This document shows positions 46,155 to 55,840 of a stretch of 64,000 nt of DNA, in pieces. Below the pieces are notes generated by a model. It saw only the letters and a program-made list of their open reading frames with translations. It was not told the origin of the DNA and did no database searches. The number at the start of each line of letters is the position of its first letter. The first letter of the stretch is position 1. Both the position numbers and the translations under genes were made by a program. This stretch comes from Tuwongella immobilis (GTDB lineage Bacteria > Planctomycetota > Planctomycetia > Gemmatales > Gemmataceae), in the NCBI RefSeq assembly GCF_901538355.1, contig NZ_LR593887.1, positions 4,192,920 through 4,256,919 of the forward strand, read 5' to 3'.

Positions 46155-46208
46155 CCGCGGTTCATTCGTGACAGATCATTCTCGCAGACTTCAGGGATTG
46201 CAACGGCC

Positions 46209-49184
46209 ATGAATGAAACGGGCACCAGTCAAGAAACCGAACTGTTCTATCGCCGCCTCGCGGAGCCGTTCACCATCGGCGGGCAAGACGTTGACCCACG
46301 CCTGTGGCTGGCGATTCTGATTCCGGTGCTGCTGTTGGGCATCGGCTATGTGATTTGGATGTATCGCAAAGATACCCAATCGATTCGCTGGTATTGGGCG
46401 ACCTTCTTGGCCACCCTGCGAATCGGCGTGTATCTGATTCTGGGCTATCTGTTTCTGATGCCCGCCAAGCAACTCATCGAGAAAACCGAGAAGAAATCTC
46501 GGGTGGTCATGCTGGTGGACGTCTCCCCCAGTATCACCGAAGTCAGCGATGAGAAACGCGATGGCAGCAAGCCGGCCTCCGCTCGCGCCACCCGGCTGCA
46601 AAAGATCATCGACCTGCTGACCGATGAGAAAGTCGCGCTGCTGAAAAAGTTGATGGAAACCAACCCCGTGGCGATTTATCGCTTCGGCGGACGCGCGGAA
46701 GAAGAACCGACGCTGCTCACGCCAGAATCCAAGCCATTGGACCGCGATGCGTGGATGGCCTGGGCCAAACTCGACTTTAAGCCGTGGGTGTTGGAGCCGC
46801 TGTCGGAAAATGGCCAAAAGTTGGTGAAAGAAACTTCCGTTTGGCAAGCCGACGCCGCTGGCGATGCCTCATGGGCACTCACCTGGTTGCGACAACCACC
46901 ACGCGCTGCGATTCCCGCCGGGCTGAACGAAGACGACCAAAAAGCCCTGGAAAAACGACGGGCCGCGCTCAACACCCGCGTCGAAATCGCTCGGCAAATT
47001 GTCGAAAGCACGAACATCCCCGGTTCGGCACTCACCGTGCTCAACCGCGAAGTCAACAACATGCTGCAAGGGCTGATCGTGCTGAGCGATGGCCGTAGCA
47101 ATCGCGGGTCGGAATCGACCTTGCAGGAACTCACCGATCGCGCCAAACGCGATGGTGTGCCGGTGTTTACGATCGCCGTCGGTGAAGATCGCCCGCGCAT
47201 CGAAATCCGCATCACCGATGTGCAAGCCCCCTCGCTCACGCCGCCGGATGAGGCATTCAAAGTCTATGTCGAAGCCGATGGCATCGGATTGGCTGATCGC
47301 GAATCGACGGTCACGCTCGAGTTGTACTCGCCGGGTGCGGAAACGCCCGTGCATTCGCTGACCAGCCCGATTCGCTTCACGCCCGGCGAACCGCCCCACG
47401 GACAGGCCGAATTCGTGATCGACCCCAGCACGCTGCCAGAATCGCTGCGATCCAAAGAGACCATGTTCAAGGATTTGGTCGAAGGCGAATGGCGGCTGCA
47501 GGCGCGGATTCCACGTGATGACCGTGAGGATTTTGAAGGCAAAGAGCATCTCAGCGACCCGATCACGCGCCTTCAGGTGCTGAAAGCGCCGCTGCGGGTG
47601 CTGCTGGTGGCCAGTGGTCCCGGCAAAGACTTCCAGTTTCTGCGGACGCTGCTGGTCCGAGAAAATGACCGCGCGGAACTGAGCATTTACCTGCAAAACG
47701 ATGGCGGTCGGGCGAACGAAATCGCCATGGACATCGACCGCACGCGTGTGTTGAACCGCTTCCCGGATCGCATCAACGAGAAGTCCGATCCGAAGGAAGA
47801 CCCGGAGCAAAAATTCTACAATCTGTCCCGCTACGATGTGATTCTGGCATTCGATCCGGATTGGTCGGTATTCACTGCCAATCAGTTGCAATTGCTGGAA
47901 CGCTGGACCGATCAGGGCGGTGGATTGATCTTCGTTGCCGGGCCAATCTGCACCTCGCAACTGGCGCGAACCGACGAAATCGATCGATTGCGTCCGCTGT
48001 TGGACATTCTGCCGGTCATGCCGGGGGATAACGTCCTCGCCTCCGTGCGTCGTTCCACCAAAGAGCCGTGGCGGTTGGTGTTCCCCGGAGTTTCGCCAGA
48101 TACAGACTTCCTGAAATTGGACGAAGCCAAAGATGGGCCGCTGGCTGGCTGGGAATCGTTCTTCACGGGTAAAGAAGGTGCAGCCGATGCCGCGAATACG
48201 CCGGTCATGCGCGGAATCTTCAATTTTTACCCCGTGCAATCGGTGAAAAAGGGGGCATCGGTGATTGCCACCTTCACCGATCCGGATGCTCGCGGACAAG
48301 ATCAGAAAGAACCGCCGTTTCTGGTGTCGATGCCGGTGAAACAAGGTCGCACCGTGTTCATCGGCTCATCCGAAGTCTGGCGGCTACGGTCGTATTCTCG
48401 GGCCTATTACGAACGCTTCTGGTTGAAGCTGCTGCGCTACGCCTCGGCGGGAAATCGCAAGAAATCGACGCGACGTGGCCGACTGCTGATGAGCAAGGAA
48501 TTCACCGCCCGTTCGTACATTCGCTTGCAAGCGCAATTGGTGGATCCCAGCCTGCAGCCGTTGCCCGATACCGCCACGCCGAAGATCACCATCACCCGGC
48601 TGGATGTGGAAGGCGATCAGGTGGTGCCGAAGGTCTATCAGATGTCGGCCCGCAAGAGCGCGGATGCTTGGTCGGGGATGTTCCAACGGCAGATTCTCGC
48701 CGATTCCAAGGATTTCCCGCCCGGTGATTACAAGTTGGAACTGGAGATTCCAGATAGCACGGACACGCTGACCGAGCGATTCCGCATCAAGGATTCCAAC
48801 CCCGAACTCGACGACACGCAGCCGGATTTTGCGACGCTGCGCCTGATGGCCAGCGATGTCGAGGCGGTCGCGAGTCGGATCGAAGATAAGGCATTTGTCG
48901 AATCGCTTCGCAAGGAGCAGAAGCACGGCGATTCCTCGAAGTTGGCCTATTCAATTGTCGATCGTTCCGGCATCGAAAAAATTCCCGCCTGCATGCGGAT
49001 GGAGAAACGCATCAATCTGACGCGTGGCCCCATTGAAGATCTTTGGGACAAAGGACCGACGCTGCCCAGCAGTTGGACGGAATCGTTCACCGATCAACCC
49101 GTGACGATTTCGACGTTCCTGCTCATTGCGGTGGCCATGCTCTCGGTCGAATGGCTCACTCGGAAGTTGTTACGCTTGGCCTGA
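46209..49184 (+). CDS. Large VWA / glutamine amidotransferase-like membrane protein
   Basis: A 991-residue protein. Two N-terminal helices (about 37-57 and 70-92) precede a VWA-type region with VVMLVDVSPSITEVSDEKRDG, where DVSPS fits the MIDAS DxSxS, and GLIVLSDGRSNRGSESTLQELTDRAKRDGVPVFTIAVGED completing the fold. A middle beta-rich part is followed by a class I glutamine amidotransferase-like Rossmann domain (LLERWTDQGGGLIFVAGP), without the catalytic Cys. The C-terminal helix VTISTFLLIAVAMLSVEWLTRKLL anchors it. It follows the BatA-like gene by 54 bases. Confidence 0.86.
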   Translation: MNETGTSQETELFYRRLAEPFTIGGQDVDPRLWLAILIPVLLLGIGYVIWMYRKDTQSIRWYWATFLATLRIGVYLILGYLFLMPAKQLIEKTEKKSRVVMLVDVSPSITEVSDEKRDGSKPASARATRLQKIIDLLTDEKVALLKKLMETNPVAIYRFGGRAEEEPTLLTPESKPLDRDAWMAWAKLDFKPWVLEPLSENGQKLVKETSVWQADAAGDASWALTWLRQPPRAAIPAGLNEDDQKALEKRRAALNTRVEIARQIVESTNIPGSALTVLNREVNNMLQGLIVLSDGRSNRGSESTLQELTDRAKRDGVPVFTIAVGEDRPRIEIRITDVQAPSLTPPDEAFKVYVEADGIGLADRESTVTLELYSPGAETPVHSLTSPIRFTPGEPPHGQAEFVIDPSTLPESLRSKETMFKDLVEGEWRLQARIPRDDREDFEGKEHLSDPITRLQVLKAPLRVLLVASGPGKDFQFLRTLLVRENDRAELSIYLQNDGGRANEIAMDIDRTRVLNRFPDRINEKSDPKEDPEQKFYNLSRYDVILAFDPDWSVFTANQLQLLERWTDQGGGLIFVAGPICTSQLARTDEIDRLRPLLDILPVMPGDNVLASVRRSTKEPWRLVFPGVSPDTDFLKLDEAKDGPLAGWESFFTGKEGAADAANTPVMRGIFNFYPVQSVKKGASVIATFTDPDARGQDQKEPPFLVSMPVKQGRTVFIGSSEVWRLRSYSRAYYERFWLKLLRYASAGNRKKSTRRGRLLMSKEFTARSYIRLQAQLVDPSLQPLPDTATPKITITRLDVEGDQVVPKVYQMSARKSADAWSGMFQRQILADSKDFPPGDYKLELEIPDSTDTLTERFRIKDSNPELDDTQPDFATLRLMASDVEAVASRIEDKAFVESLRKEQKHGDSSKLAYSIVDRSGIEKIPACMRMEKRINLTRGPIEDLWDKGPTLPSSWTESFTDQPVTISTFLLIAVAMLSVEWLTRKLLRLA

Positions 49185-49240
49185 ACCGGGCCGACGGGCT
49201 GGATGGGATTTTCCTTCGCACACTGATTGAGATTGCACGC

Positions 49241-52200
49241 ATGGCCACCGATCAACAACCCGGTTCCTCGGCTGCACCGATTGATCCTCGCTTGCAGGAT
49301 CCGTTGCGTCAACTTCGCGGCTCCATCCGCAAGTATGTTCTGCTGGAAGGAATCGCCCTGGTGGGCACCTTCTTGGCACTGTGGCTGTGGATCGGCTTAC
49401 TCGTGGATTACGGCCTGTTCCGTCTCACGCTGTGGGATTGGGTCATGGAACTCCCCTGGGGAGTGCGTGCCAGTGTGCTGGGCGGAATTGTGCTGGTGCT
49501 GGTGACGCTTGTGGTCACCCGCGTGATTTCGTTGCTACTGGGCGAATTCAGCGATCGCTCGCTGGCGTTGGTGCTGGAAAAGCGCTTCCCCGAAATCCTC
49601 GGGGATCGCCTGATGACGGCAATCGATCTGGCCGACCCCGCGACCGCCAGCCGATATGGATTTTCACCCGAACTGGTGCAGTTCACCATCAACGAAGCGA
49701 CAATGCGAGTCGCCCAGTTGCCGCTCAACGATGTGTTCGACACCGTGCGTTTGCGTCGGTTGATTGCGCGGCCGTTTCTGTTTCTGTTCGGCGGATTGAC
49801 CGTCATCACCGGCGGCATCGGCATCGCGGCGGGAATGGCCGGCCAAGGCAATTTCGCGATCATGTCCCAACGGGCAATGGATGTGGCCACCATTTGGGGC
49901 GAACGCAATTTGCTGCTGCAAAACACGCCCTGGCCGCGATCCGTGCAGTTGGAAGTGCTCGATTTCGACGCGTCCGGCGAGCGCAAGGTGCCCCGCGATG
50001 GGTCGGCGGTTTCCATCCGCGTGCGTGCCGATAAATGGGTCATCGCCGATGAATCCGCCTTCACGGGCTGGCGTCGCATTCGCTGGGCCGAAATCACCCC
50101 GACGCTCCTGGGCACCGCTCCCGTCTCGCTCGATCCGCTTCGGGATCTGCCGCTGCCGACGATGTCCGAAGGCATCCGCTTGCCCAGCGACTTCCCCAAG
50201 ACGCTCGAAGAATGGAGCAATTGGCCGGTCGATCGCGTCGAGCAGACGTTGCTGCAAAATTTGCAGATTCGGGATTACGTTCGCAACAAGATGCCTGCGG
50301 ATTGGTTCGCATCGCTCGAACAGACCTTCGAGCAACTCACGATCGCGGGCCAATCGCCGACCAACTTCCGCAAGTTCCGCCTGTTGGAAATTCCGACGGA
50401 AGTGACCCTGGAATCGTGGGGCGTGAAGACCTCCACCGAGATGCCCCTTCGCCGGGAAGATAACAACGAATTCACCGGCACGCTGTCGGAACTCAAGGAA
50501 TCCGTCTGGGTGCGCTCCTCGGCAGGGGATGCGTACTCGCCGAAATATCGCCTGACGCTGGTTCCGCCGCCGCAACTGGTGAAGCTGGAACGGGATGAAC
50601 TCCGCCCGGCGTATCTGTACTATCGACCAACCAGCGACGGCAAAGCCGAAGGACTGCGCGGACTCCAGCAAATTTTCCCGAATTTGGGCATCTCGCTCAG
50701 CGGCGATCGCTCGCGATTCGAGATCACCCAAGGAACCGACTTCATTCTTCGCGGCACATCAGACAAAGTGCTGCAATCGGTGACGCTGCTGCCGAAAGCC
50801 GGGAAATATCCGGGCATCGAAGCGAACGATTCCCCGTTGCCGATTCCACTGAAACTGGCCGAAGATCAACAATCCTTCGAAGTTCCATTCCAAGGTGCGA
50901 CACGCGTCTCGCGGTTGACCGAGTTTGATCTGGAATTGTTCGATATCGACAATGTCCGCTCGAAGCGCGCCGTGCAGATTCAACCGATGGAAGACAAAGC
51001 TCCGGAAGTGGAAGTCAGCCTGGAAGTGATCCGCCGAGTCGGGGGTGTCTACATGTGTACCCCGGCAGCGATGATCCCGTTCACGCCGGAAAGCCGCGTC
51101 CGAGACGATCACGGCCTGAATCGCGTCGATTACCGGTTCAGCTACCTGCAACTGGAATCGCCGGGCGTCAACAGCTCGCGCACCACGATTGCTGGCGGCG
51201 TCCTGATGCTGCCGACCTTGCAGCCGAACCTGGGCACAATGTTGCACCCGGTGGTTTATCTGCGCGAGTACGGCAAGCTCATCAAGCCAGCCACCAATGT
51301 ATCGCTGACCCGATTTGAATCGGTCGATGGCTTTGCCGAACTGGTCAAGCAGCGCAAACCGTTGACCTTGGCGAACTTGAAGGAAGTGCTGAAGAAGCCG
51401 CGCGAAGCGAATGCCGACGATCCGATCATTCATCAGTTCGATTTCCGTTCCAGCGGGCAGCAAGTGTTTGATCTGCAAAAGATCCTGCCGGAAATGGAAG
51501 TGAAAGTTAGCTCGCAAGTGCAGCCCCGCTACCGGATCGAACTGTCGGTCACCGCCACTGATACCAACGTCGAAGCGTTCCAACCGAACGTGAAATCCGC
51601 ATCGGTGACCCCCGAAGGGCGCGTCGGCGAAAACCGCGAAGTGTTCAATCTGCTGGTGGTGCCCGAGGCCGACCTGCTGGTGGAAATCTCCAAGGAAGAA
51701 GAAGCCTTGGCTGGCCGCCTGGACATCATTCTGGCACGACTGCGAGATTCGCAAGCGAAGCTGACCGGCATCGTCGATACCTTGCCGACATTGCCGCAAG
51801 AACAGATGATTCCGACGAGCACCCGGACGGCAGAAATTACCGAAACCGTCTCGAAATCGAAGGATATGACGACGGATTTGCTCAAAGACTTCGAGCGAAT
51901 TCTACGAGAATATCAGTATAATCGCTGCTCGAAGAATATCCTCGATAAGGTGGAACTGCAGATTTGCGTGCCGCTGCGAGAAGCGATGCGCAGCGATTTC
52001 CCTGCGGTGGAAGATCCGCTGTTGAGTTTCAACGAGGAATTGGGCAATCTGCGCAAGCCGGAAGTTTCGGTCGGGGTGCGAGCGCGAGACGCCTTGCGGC
52101 AACTGATTCAGCGTCTGGAACGAGTGCGGGCCGGAATGGGCGAAGTGACCGACGAAAAGAAGGTCATCGCCGCCATTCAGGAGATCATCAAAGGCCAAGA

Positions 52201-52546
52201 AAATCAGATTGGGCCGCAATTGCAGCGCATCCTGGCCAGTGCCTCCGAAGATCTGCTGGCGCCGAAGATCATCGAAACGCCCGCCGTCACCGTCAACAGC
52301 CTGGGCACCACCAAGGGCAAACTCGTGATCGACTTCGGTCTGGAATTCGAAGGCGAAATGACGCTGAAACTGGAGGCACCGGCCAACAGCGAAATCAAAG
52401 TCCCCGCCGAACTCAAAGTCAAGTCAACGGAAGAACCGTTAACCGTGGAATTTGAGGTCAAAGGTGGCACCAAGAAGGGGGATTTCGCCATCAAGGTGGT
52501 TCCTTCCGTGGGGCGGCCGGTCACGGTGATTGTCACAGTCAAGTAA
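49241..52546 (+). CDS. Very large membrane-anchored envelope protein (DUF4175-like)
   Basis: A 1101-residue protein. Two membrane helices lie near residues 32-56 and 75-98, with LALVLEKRFPEILGDRLMTAIDLAD between membrane and soluble parts, and a third helix near 182-205. This start resembles DUF4175-type proteins, though I am not sure of the family. The rest is a long extracytoplasmic region of beta-rich and then helical sequence (about 780-980, rich in Glu/Leu). The chosen ATG at 49241 has only a weak GAGA site; a longer frame overlaps the previous gene. Part of the MoxR operon; no catalytic motif seen. Confidence 0.8.
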   Translation: MATDQQPGSSAAPIDPRLQDPLRQLRGSIRKYVLLEGIALVGTFLALWLWIGLLVDYGLFRLTLWDWVMELPWGVRASVLGGIVLVLVTLVVTRVISLLLGEFSDRSLALVLEKRFPEILGDRLMTAIDLADPATASRYGFSPELVQFTINEATMRVAQLPLNDVFDTVRLRRLIARPFLFLFGGLTVITGGIGIAAGMAGQGNFAIMSQRAMDVATIWGERNLLLQNTPWPRSVQLEVLDFDASGERKVPRDGSAVSIRVRADKWVIADESAFTGWRRIRWAEITPTLLGTAPVSLDPLRDLPLPTMSEGIRLPSDFPKTLEEWSNWPVDRVEQTLLQNLQIRDYVRNKMPADWFASLEQTFEQLTIAGQSPTNFRKFRLLEIPTEVTLESWGVKTSTEMPLRREDNNEFTGTLSELKESVWVRSSAGDAYSPKYRLTLVPPPQLVKLERDELRPAYLYYRPTSDGKAEGLRGLQQIFPNLGISLSGDRSRFEITQGTDFILRGTSDKVLQSVTLLPKAGKYPGIEANDSPLPIPLKLAEDQQSFEVPFQGATRVSRLTEFDLELFDIDNVRSKRAVQIQPMEDKAPEVEVSLEVIRRVGGVYMCTPAAMIPFTPESRVRDDHGLNRVDYRFSYLQLESPGVNSSRTTIAGGVLMLPTLQPNLGTMLHPVVYLREYGKLIKPATNVSLTRFESVDGFAELVKQRKPLTLANLKEVLKKPREANADDPIIHQFDFRSSGQQVFDLQKILPEMEVKVSSQVQPRYRIELSVTATDTNVEAFQPNVKSASVTPEGRVGENREVFNLLVVPEADLLVEISKEEEALAGRLDIILARLRDSQAKLTGIVDTLPTLPQEQMIPTSTRTAEITETVSKSKDMTTDLLKDFERILREYQYNRCSKNILDKVELQICVPLREAMRSDFPAVEDPLLSFNEELGNLRKPEVSVGVRARDALRQLIQRLERVRAGMGEVTDEKKVIAAIQEIIKGQENQIGPQLQRILASASEDLLAPKIIETPAVTVNSLGTTKGKLVIDFGLEFEGEMTLKLEAPANSEIKVPAELKVKSTEEPLTVEFEVKGGTKKGDFAIKVVPSVGRPVTVIVTVK

Positions 52547-52776
52547 CGCCTCGCCGGATTCCGGCGGATGTCGCTGTCGTTTCCCATCCATCTCGATGGC
52601 AATGCCGTCGAGATGTTAGATTCCCCGAAATCGCTCGTCCCTTATGTGATGAGTGGGGATGCCGAGAAGTGGATTCCATCGATCGCCCCATTCCTGCGGA
52701 TGTCCGATCGACGTTCTTTCAAATGCGGTGGTTGGTCGTTGCCGTTGATTCCCGTGGCTGGGATGGAGGGTGTTGC

Positions 52777-54600
52777 ATGCCGGTCCCCGTGATGCGAATG
52801 ATTCCGCTTGCAGTGCTACTGCTGATCGGAAGTTTTGCGGTCCAGGCTCAATCGCCCATGGGCGATACCGAAGCCTCCCGCAACGAACTGTTGCAAAAAC
52901 AGGAAGTGCTCGCCAAGCAATTCCGCGATTTCTCCAATGCCCTGCTGCGACTGGCGCAACGGCTCGAAACCTCCGAAAAACCCTCCGAACGCGAACGGGC
53001 CAAAGTCCTCAAGCGAGCCATCGAAGTTTCGCAAAAGGAAGGCGTGGATAATCAGTTCACCAAACTGATCACCATGCTGTCGCAATCAAACAGCGTCTCG
53101 GCAACCGAATTACAAGGTGCGGTGGGTCAAAATGCCCAACTCACCCAAACACTGCGTCGGATTCTCTCGATTCTCGAATCGAAGGACGGCGACGCCGAAC
53201 GTCGTGAGCGCATTGAAAAGAACGCCAAACTGCTCGAAGAAATCAAGTCGCTGATTCGCCAAACCAAGACGCAACGCGCGCTGACCGAAAACGGCCGCGT
53301 CGATCCGAAGAAACTCGCCGAACAACAAGACCAACTCGCCAAGCGAACCGCCGATCTCGCCCGTCAAATGGGCGGCGATCCCAAGAAGGGCGACTCGAAG
53401 AAGGGTGACCCGAAATCCGGTGATCCGAAGTCAGGCGACCCGAAATCGGGCGACCCCAAGTCGGGTGATCCAAAGTCCGGTGATCCAAAGTCCGGCGATC
53501 CGAAGTCGGGCGACCCCAAGTCGGGTGATCCCAAGAGCGGCGATCCGAAATCGGGCGATCCGAAATCCGGCGACCCAAAGAGTGGTGACCCGAAATCCGG
53601 TGATCCGAAATCCGGCGACCCAAAGAGTGGTGATCCGAAGTCCGGTGATCCGAAATCAGGCGATCCCAAGAGCGGTTCGCCGAAGAGTGGTTCGCCGAAG
53701 TCGGGCGATCCCAAGGGTGGCGATCCGAAGGGTGGGCAACCGAGCGAAGAGGCGCCGCAAGAGGATGAATCGCCTGGCAAGAAACAAGTTCAGGACGCGG
53801 TTCCCAATCAAGAGCAGGCCAAGAAGGATCTCGACAAGAACAAGCGTGATGATGCCGCCACGGAACAAGAAAAGGCCATCAAGAAACTGAACGAAGCCAA
53901 AGCGGAATTGGAAAAGAAGCTCAAACAAGACCGCGAAGAAGAACTCGAAAAGCTGCTGGCCAACTTGGAAGCCCGTTGCAACCTCATGCTCGGCATGCAA
54001 ATTGAGGTGTACGAGAACACCAAGTCGCTGAAAAAGTCGATTGAATCGAACATGCCCCCGCAGCCGAGTCGGGCGGATTCGCAAAAGTCGCAGGAACTGT
54101 CCGACCGCGAAGGCCGCATTGTCGAAGAGGCGAACAAGGCCATCGCCCTGCTCGAAAGCGAAGGATCTGCGGTCGCGTTCCCACAAGTGTTTGAAGAAGT
54201 CAAACGGGATATGATCGCGGTGCAACGCCGACTCAACGAAGCGCGTGCGGATGGTGACACGCTGGCCATCGAAGAAGACATTATCGCCGCGTTGAAGGAG
54301 ATGGTGGAAGCGCTGAAGAAGGCCCAACAAGATATGAAAGATAAGAAGGATTCGCCGCCGATGCCGGGCCAAGCGGGCGAACCACCGCCACAAGGGCTGA
54401 TTGATCAGTTGGCCGAGCTGAAGATGATTCGGTCGCTGCAATTTCGCGTCAATGACCGGACGACAAAGTACTCGAAGAAATTCCAGGGCGAACAAGCGGA
54501 TGACCCGATTATCCGCAACGAACTGAAGGATCTGGCGGATCGCCAAGAACGAGTGCGGAGCATGCTGCACGACTTGGTGACGGGGAAGAACGTGAAGTAA
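52777..54600 (+). CDS. Secreted coiled-coil protein with GDPKS pentapeptide repeats
   Basis: A 607-residue exported protein. Signal peptide about residues 1-25 (MRMIPLAVLLLIGSFAVQAQ region). Residues about 28-195 are helical and charged. A tandem repeat follows (about 200-319): 24 five-residue units, 18 of them exactly GDPKS, others GDPKK, GDSKK, GSPKS or GDPKG. Then a second long coiled coil (about 345-570), rich in Lys/Glu. The start at 52777 has GGAGGG six bases upstream; a frame opening at 52669 is rejected. It belongs to the envelope operon. Function unknown; it looks like a rod-spacer-rod structural or adhesive protein. Confidence 0.82.
   Translation: MPVPVMRMIPLAVLLLIGSFAVQAQSPMGDTEASRNELLQKQEVLAKQFRDFSNALLRLAQRLETSEKPSERERAKVLKRAIEVSQKEGVDNQFTKLITMLSQSNSVSATELQGAVGQNAQLTQTLRRILSILESKDGDAERRERIEKNAKLLEEIKSLIRQTKTQRALTENGRVDPKKLAEQQDQLAKRTADLARQMGGDPKKGDSKKGDPKSGDPKSGDPKSGDPKSGDPKSGDPKSGDPKSGDPKSGDPKSGDPKSGDPKSGDPKSGDPKSGDPKSGDPKSGDPKSGDPKSGDPKSGSPKSGSPKSGDPKGGDPKGGQPSEEAPQEDESPGKKQVQDAVPNQEQAKKDLDKNKRDDAATEQEKAIKKLNEAKAELEKKLKQDREEELEKLLANLEARCNLMLGMQIEVYENTKSLKKSIESNMPPQPSRADSQKSQELSDREGRIVEEANKAIALLESEGSAVAFPQVFEEVKRDMIAVQRRLNEARADGDTLAIEEDIIAALKEMVEALKKAQQDMKDKKDSPPMPGQAGEPPPQGLIDQLAELKMIRSLQFRVNDRTTKYSKKFQGEQADDPIIRNELKDLADRQERVRSMLHDLVTGKNVK
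53374..53733 (+). repeat. 15-base coding tandem repeat (GDPKS units)
   Basis: Twenty-four contiguous 15-base units; those from 53404 to 53673 are 18 perfect GDPKS at protein level. Serine is encoded by TCC, TCA, TCG, AGC and AGT in different units, and Asp, Gly and Lys codons also vary, so the peptide is conserved while the DNA has drifted. Confidence 0.95.
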
Positions 54601-54675
54601 TCAGCGGTGCGTTGTCATACGATCGAAATTCCCTCGGATGCGTTCGCGCACTCCGAGGGCGATTGGGAGATTCCC

Positions 54676-55743
54676 ATGCTGCATCAATGGATTCGACGAA
54701 TCGCCCCGGTGACCTTGTCGCTTGGTCTCTTGACCAGCGTGTTGCCGGGCACTGTGCTGGCCGCCGATGCTCCAGCGGCACCTCGCCTGTCGTTCGGCCA
54801 ACTCCGCACCATGCCGGAAGCCGACGCCAAGAAGCAAGCCGAAGCCTGGCTGAAATCGGTCAACAAATACGACGAAAAAGCATTCACGGCGACGTGGTCG
54901 AACCCGGATCGCACGGTGTTCGAGAAGGTCGTGGCCACCCTGCAAGCCGGTTCCCCCGAAGCGGTGAAGCTCCTGAGCGAATCGCGCAAGGCCGGCGAAG
55001 TCGCGCCGCGGGAAGTTCCGACGATTCTCAAAGATACCAAGCAACCGGCCTTTTTCCGCTCGAATTTGGCGCTGGCATATGCCCGTCATCTCTCCAGCGC
55101 GAAAGTGTACGAAGAAGCGTTGGAAATTCTGCAAACCGTGACACCGGAACAGGTTGTCGATCCTGGCACCTATTTCTTCCATCGGGCGGTGGCCGAATAT
55201 TCGACGATTCAGAAGGAACCCGCGAAGCGCTCCATCGATCGGCTGTTGGATGATGTCCAAGATGCGCCAGATCGGTATAAGATGGTGGCGACGCTGATGT
55301 TCTTCGACATGGAATCGTGGAAGAAAGACGAAAAAGATCCTTCGAATATCGTCCGGTTGATGGACAATAGCGAACGGCGTCTGGACTTGGCCCGAGGTGG
55401 GCAGAAGACGCAAGAGATTCAAAAGAAGATCATCATCAATCTGGATGAGACGATCAAGAAGATCGAAGAAGAGCTGAAAAAGCAGCAACAGCAGCAAGCG
55501 GGTGGTGGCGGTGGTGCGATGCCAACCGCGCCGATGCAGGATAGCCAGATTGCGACCAATGGCGGGCCGGGGAATGTCACCGAACAGAAGCTGAAGAAGC
55601 TATCTGAAAATTGGGGCAAGATGCCGGAACAAGAGCGAGCGCGAGCGATGGTGGAAATCACCCGCGATCTGCACCCGCGGTATCGAGAAGTGATCGAAAA
55701 TCATTTCCGTTCGCTCTCGAAGGTTCAGCCCGCCCCACGTTAA
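54676..55743 (+). CDS. Secreted helical protein of unknown function
   Basis: A 355-residue exported protein with signal peptide about 1-30 (ending VLAAD). The mature part is mostly helical with TPR-like spacing (LALAYARHLSSAKVYEEALEILQTVTPEQVVDPGTYFFHRAVAEY). Near residue 255-275 there is a Lys/Glu/Gln-rich coiled coil, then a Gly/Ala linker, and a conserved-looking end TEQKLKKLSENWGKMPEQERARAMVEITRDLHPRYREVIENHFRSLSK. The start at 54676 has GGGAG upstream. It follows the GDPKS-repeat gene by 75 bases and is part of the same run. I do not recognise a named family. Confidence 0.78.
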   Translation: MLHQWIRRIAPVTLSLGLLTSVLPGTVLAADAPAAPRLSFGQLRTMPEADAKKQAEAWLKSVNKYDEKAFTATWSNPDRTVFEKVVATLQAGSPEAVKLLSESRKAGEVAPREVPTILKDTKQPAFFRSNLALAYARHLSSAKVYEEALEILQTVTPEQVVDPGTYFFHRAVAEYSTIQKEPAKRSIDRLLDDVQDAPDRYKMVATLMFFDMESWKKDEKDPSNIVRLMDNSERRLDLARGGQKTQEIQKKIIINLDETIKKIEEELKKQQQQQAGGGGGAMPTAPMQDSQIATNGGPGNVTEQKLKKLSENWGKMPEQERARAMVEITRDLHPRYREVIENHFRSLSKVQPAPR

Positions 55744-55840
55744 AATGCAGGGGGTATTCCTCGGCGTTCGGATTGCGACCGGCGATCCGAACGGCTGAGC
55801 GATTTGGCCGGCTCGATTCGGTTCAGGAAGGAACATCTCC

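Noticed and set aside
52568-52792. A 74-codon open frame before the GDPKS-repeat gene
   Set aside because: No ribosome-binding site, no recognisable features, and it overlaps the better start region of the next gene in another frame.
53374-53733. CRISPR array or other non-coding repeat
   Set aside because: Contiguous 15-base units without spacers, in frame within a secreted protein and conserved at the peptide level.
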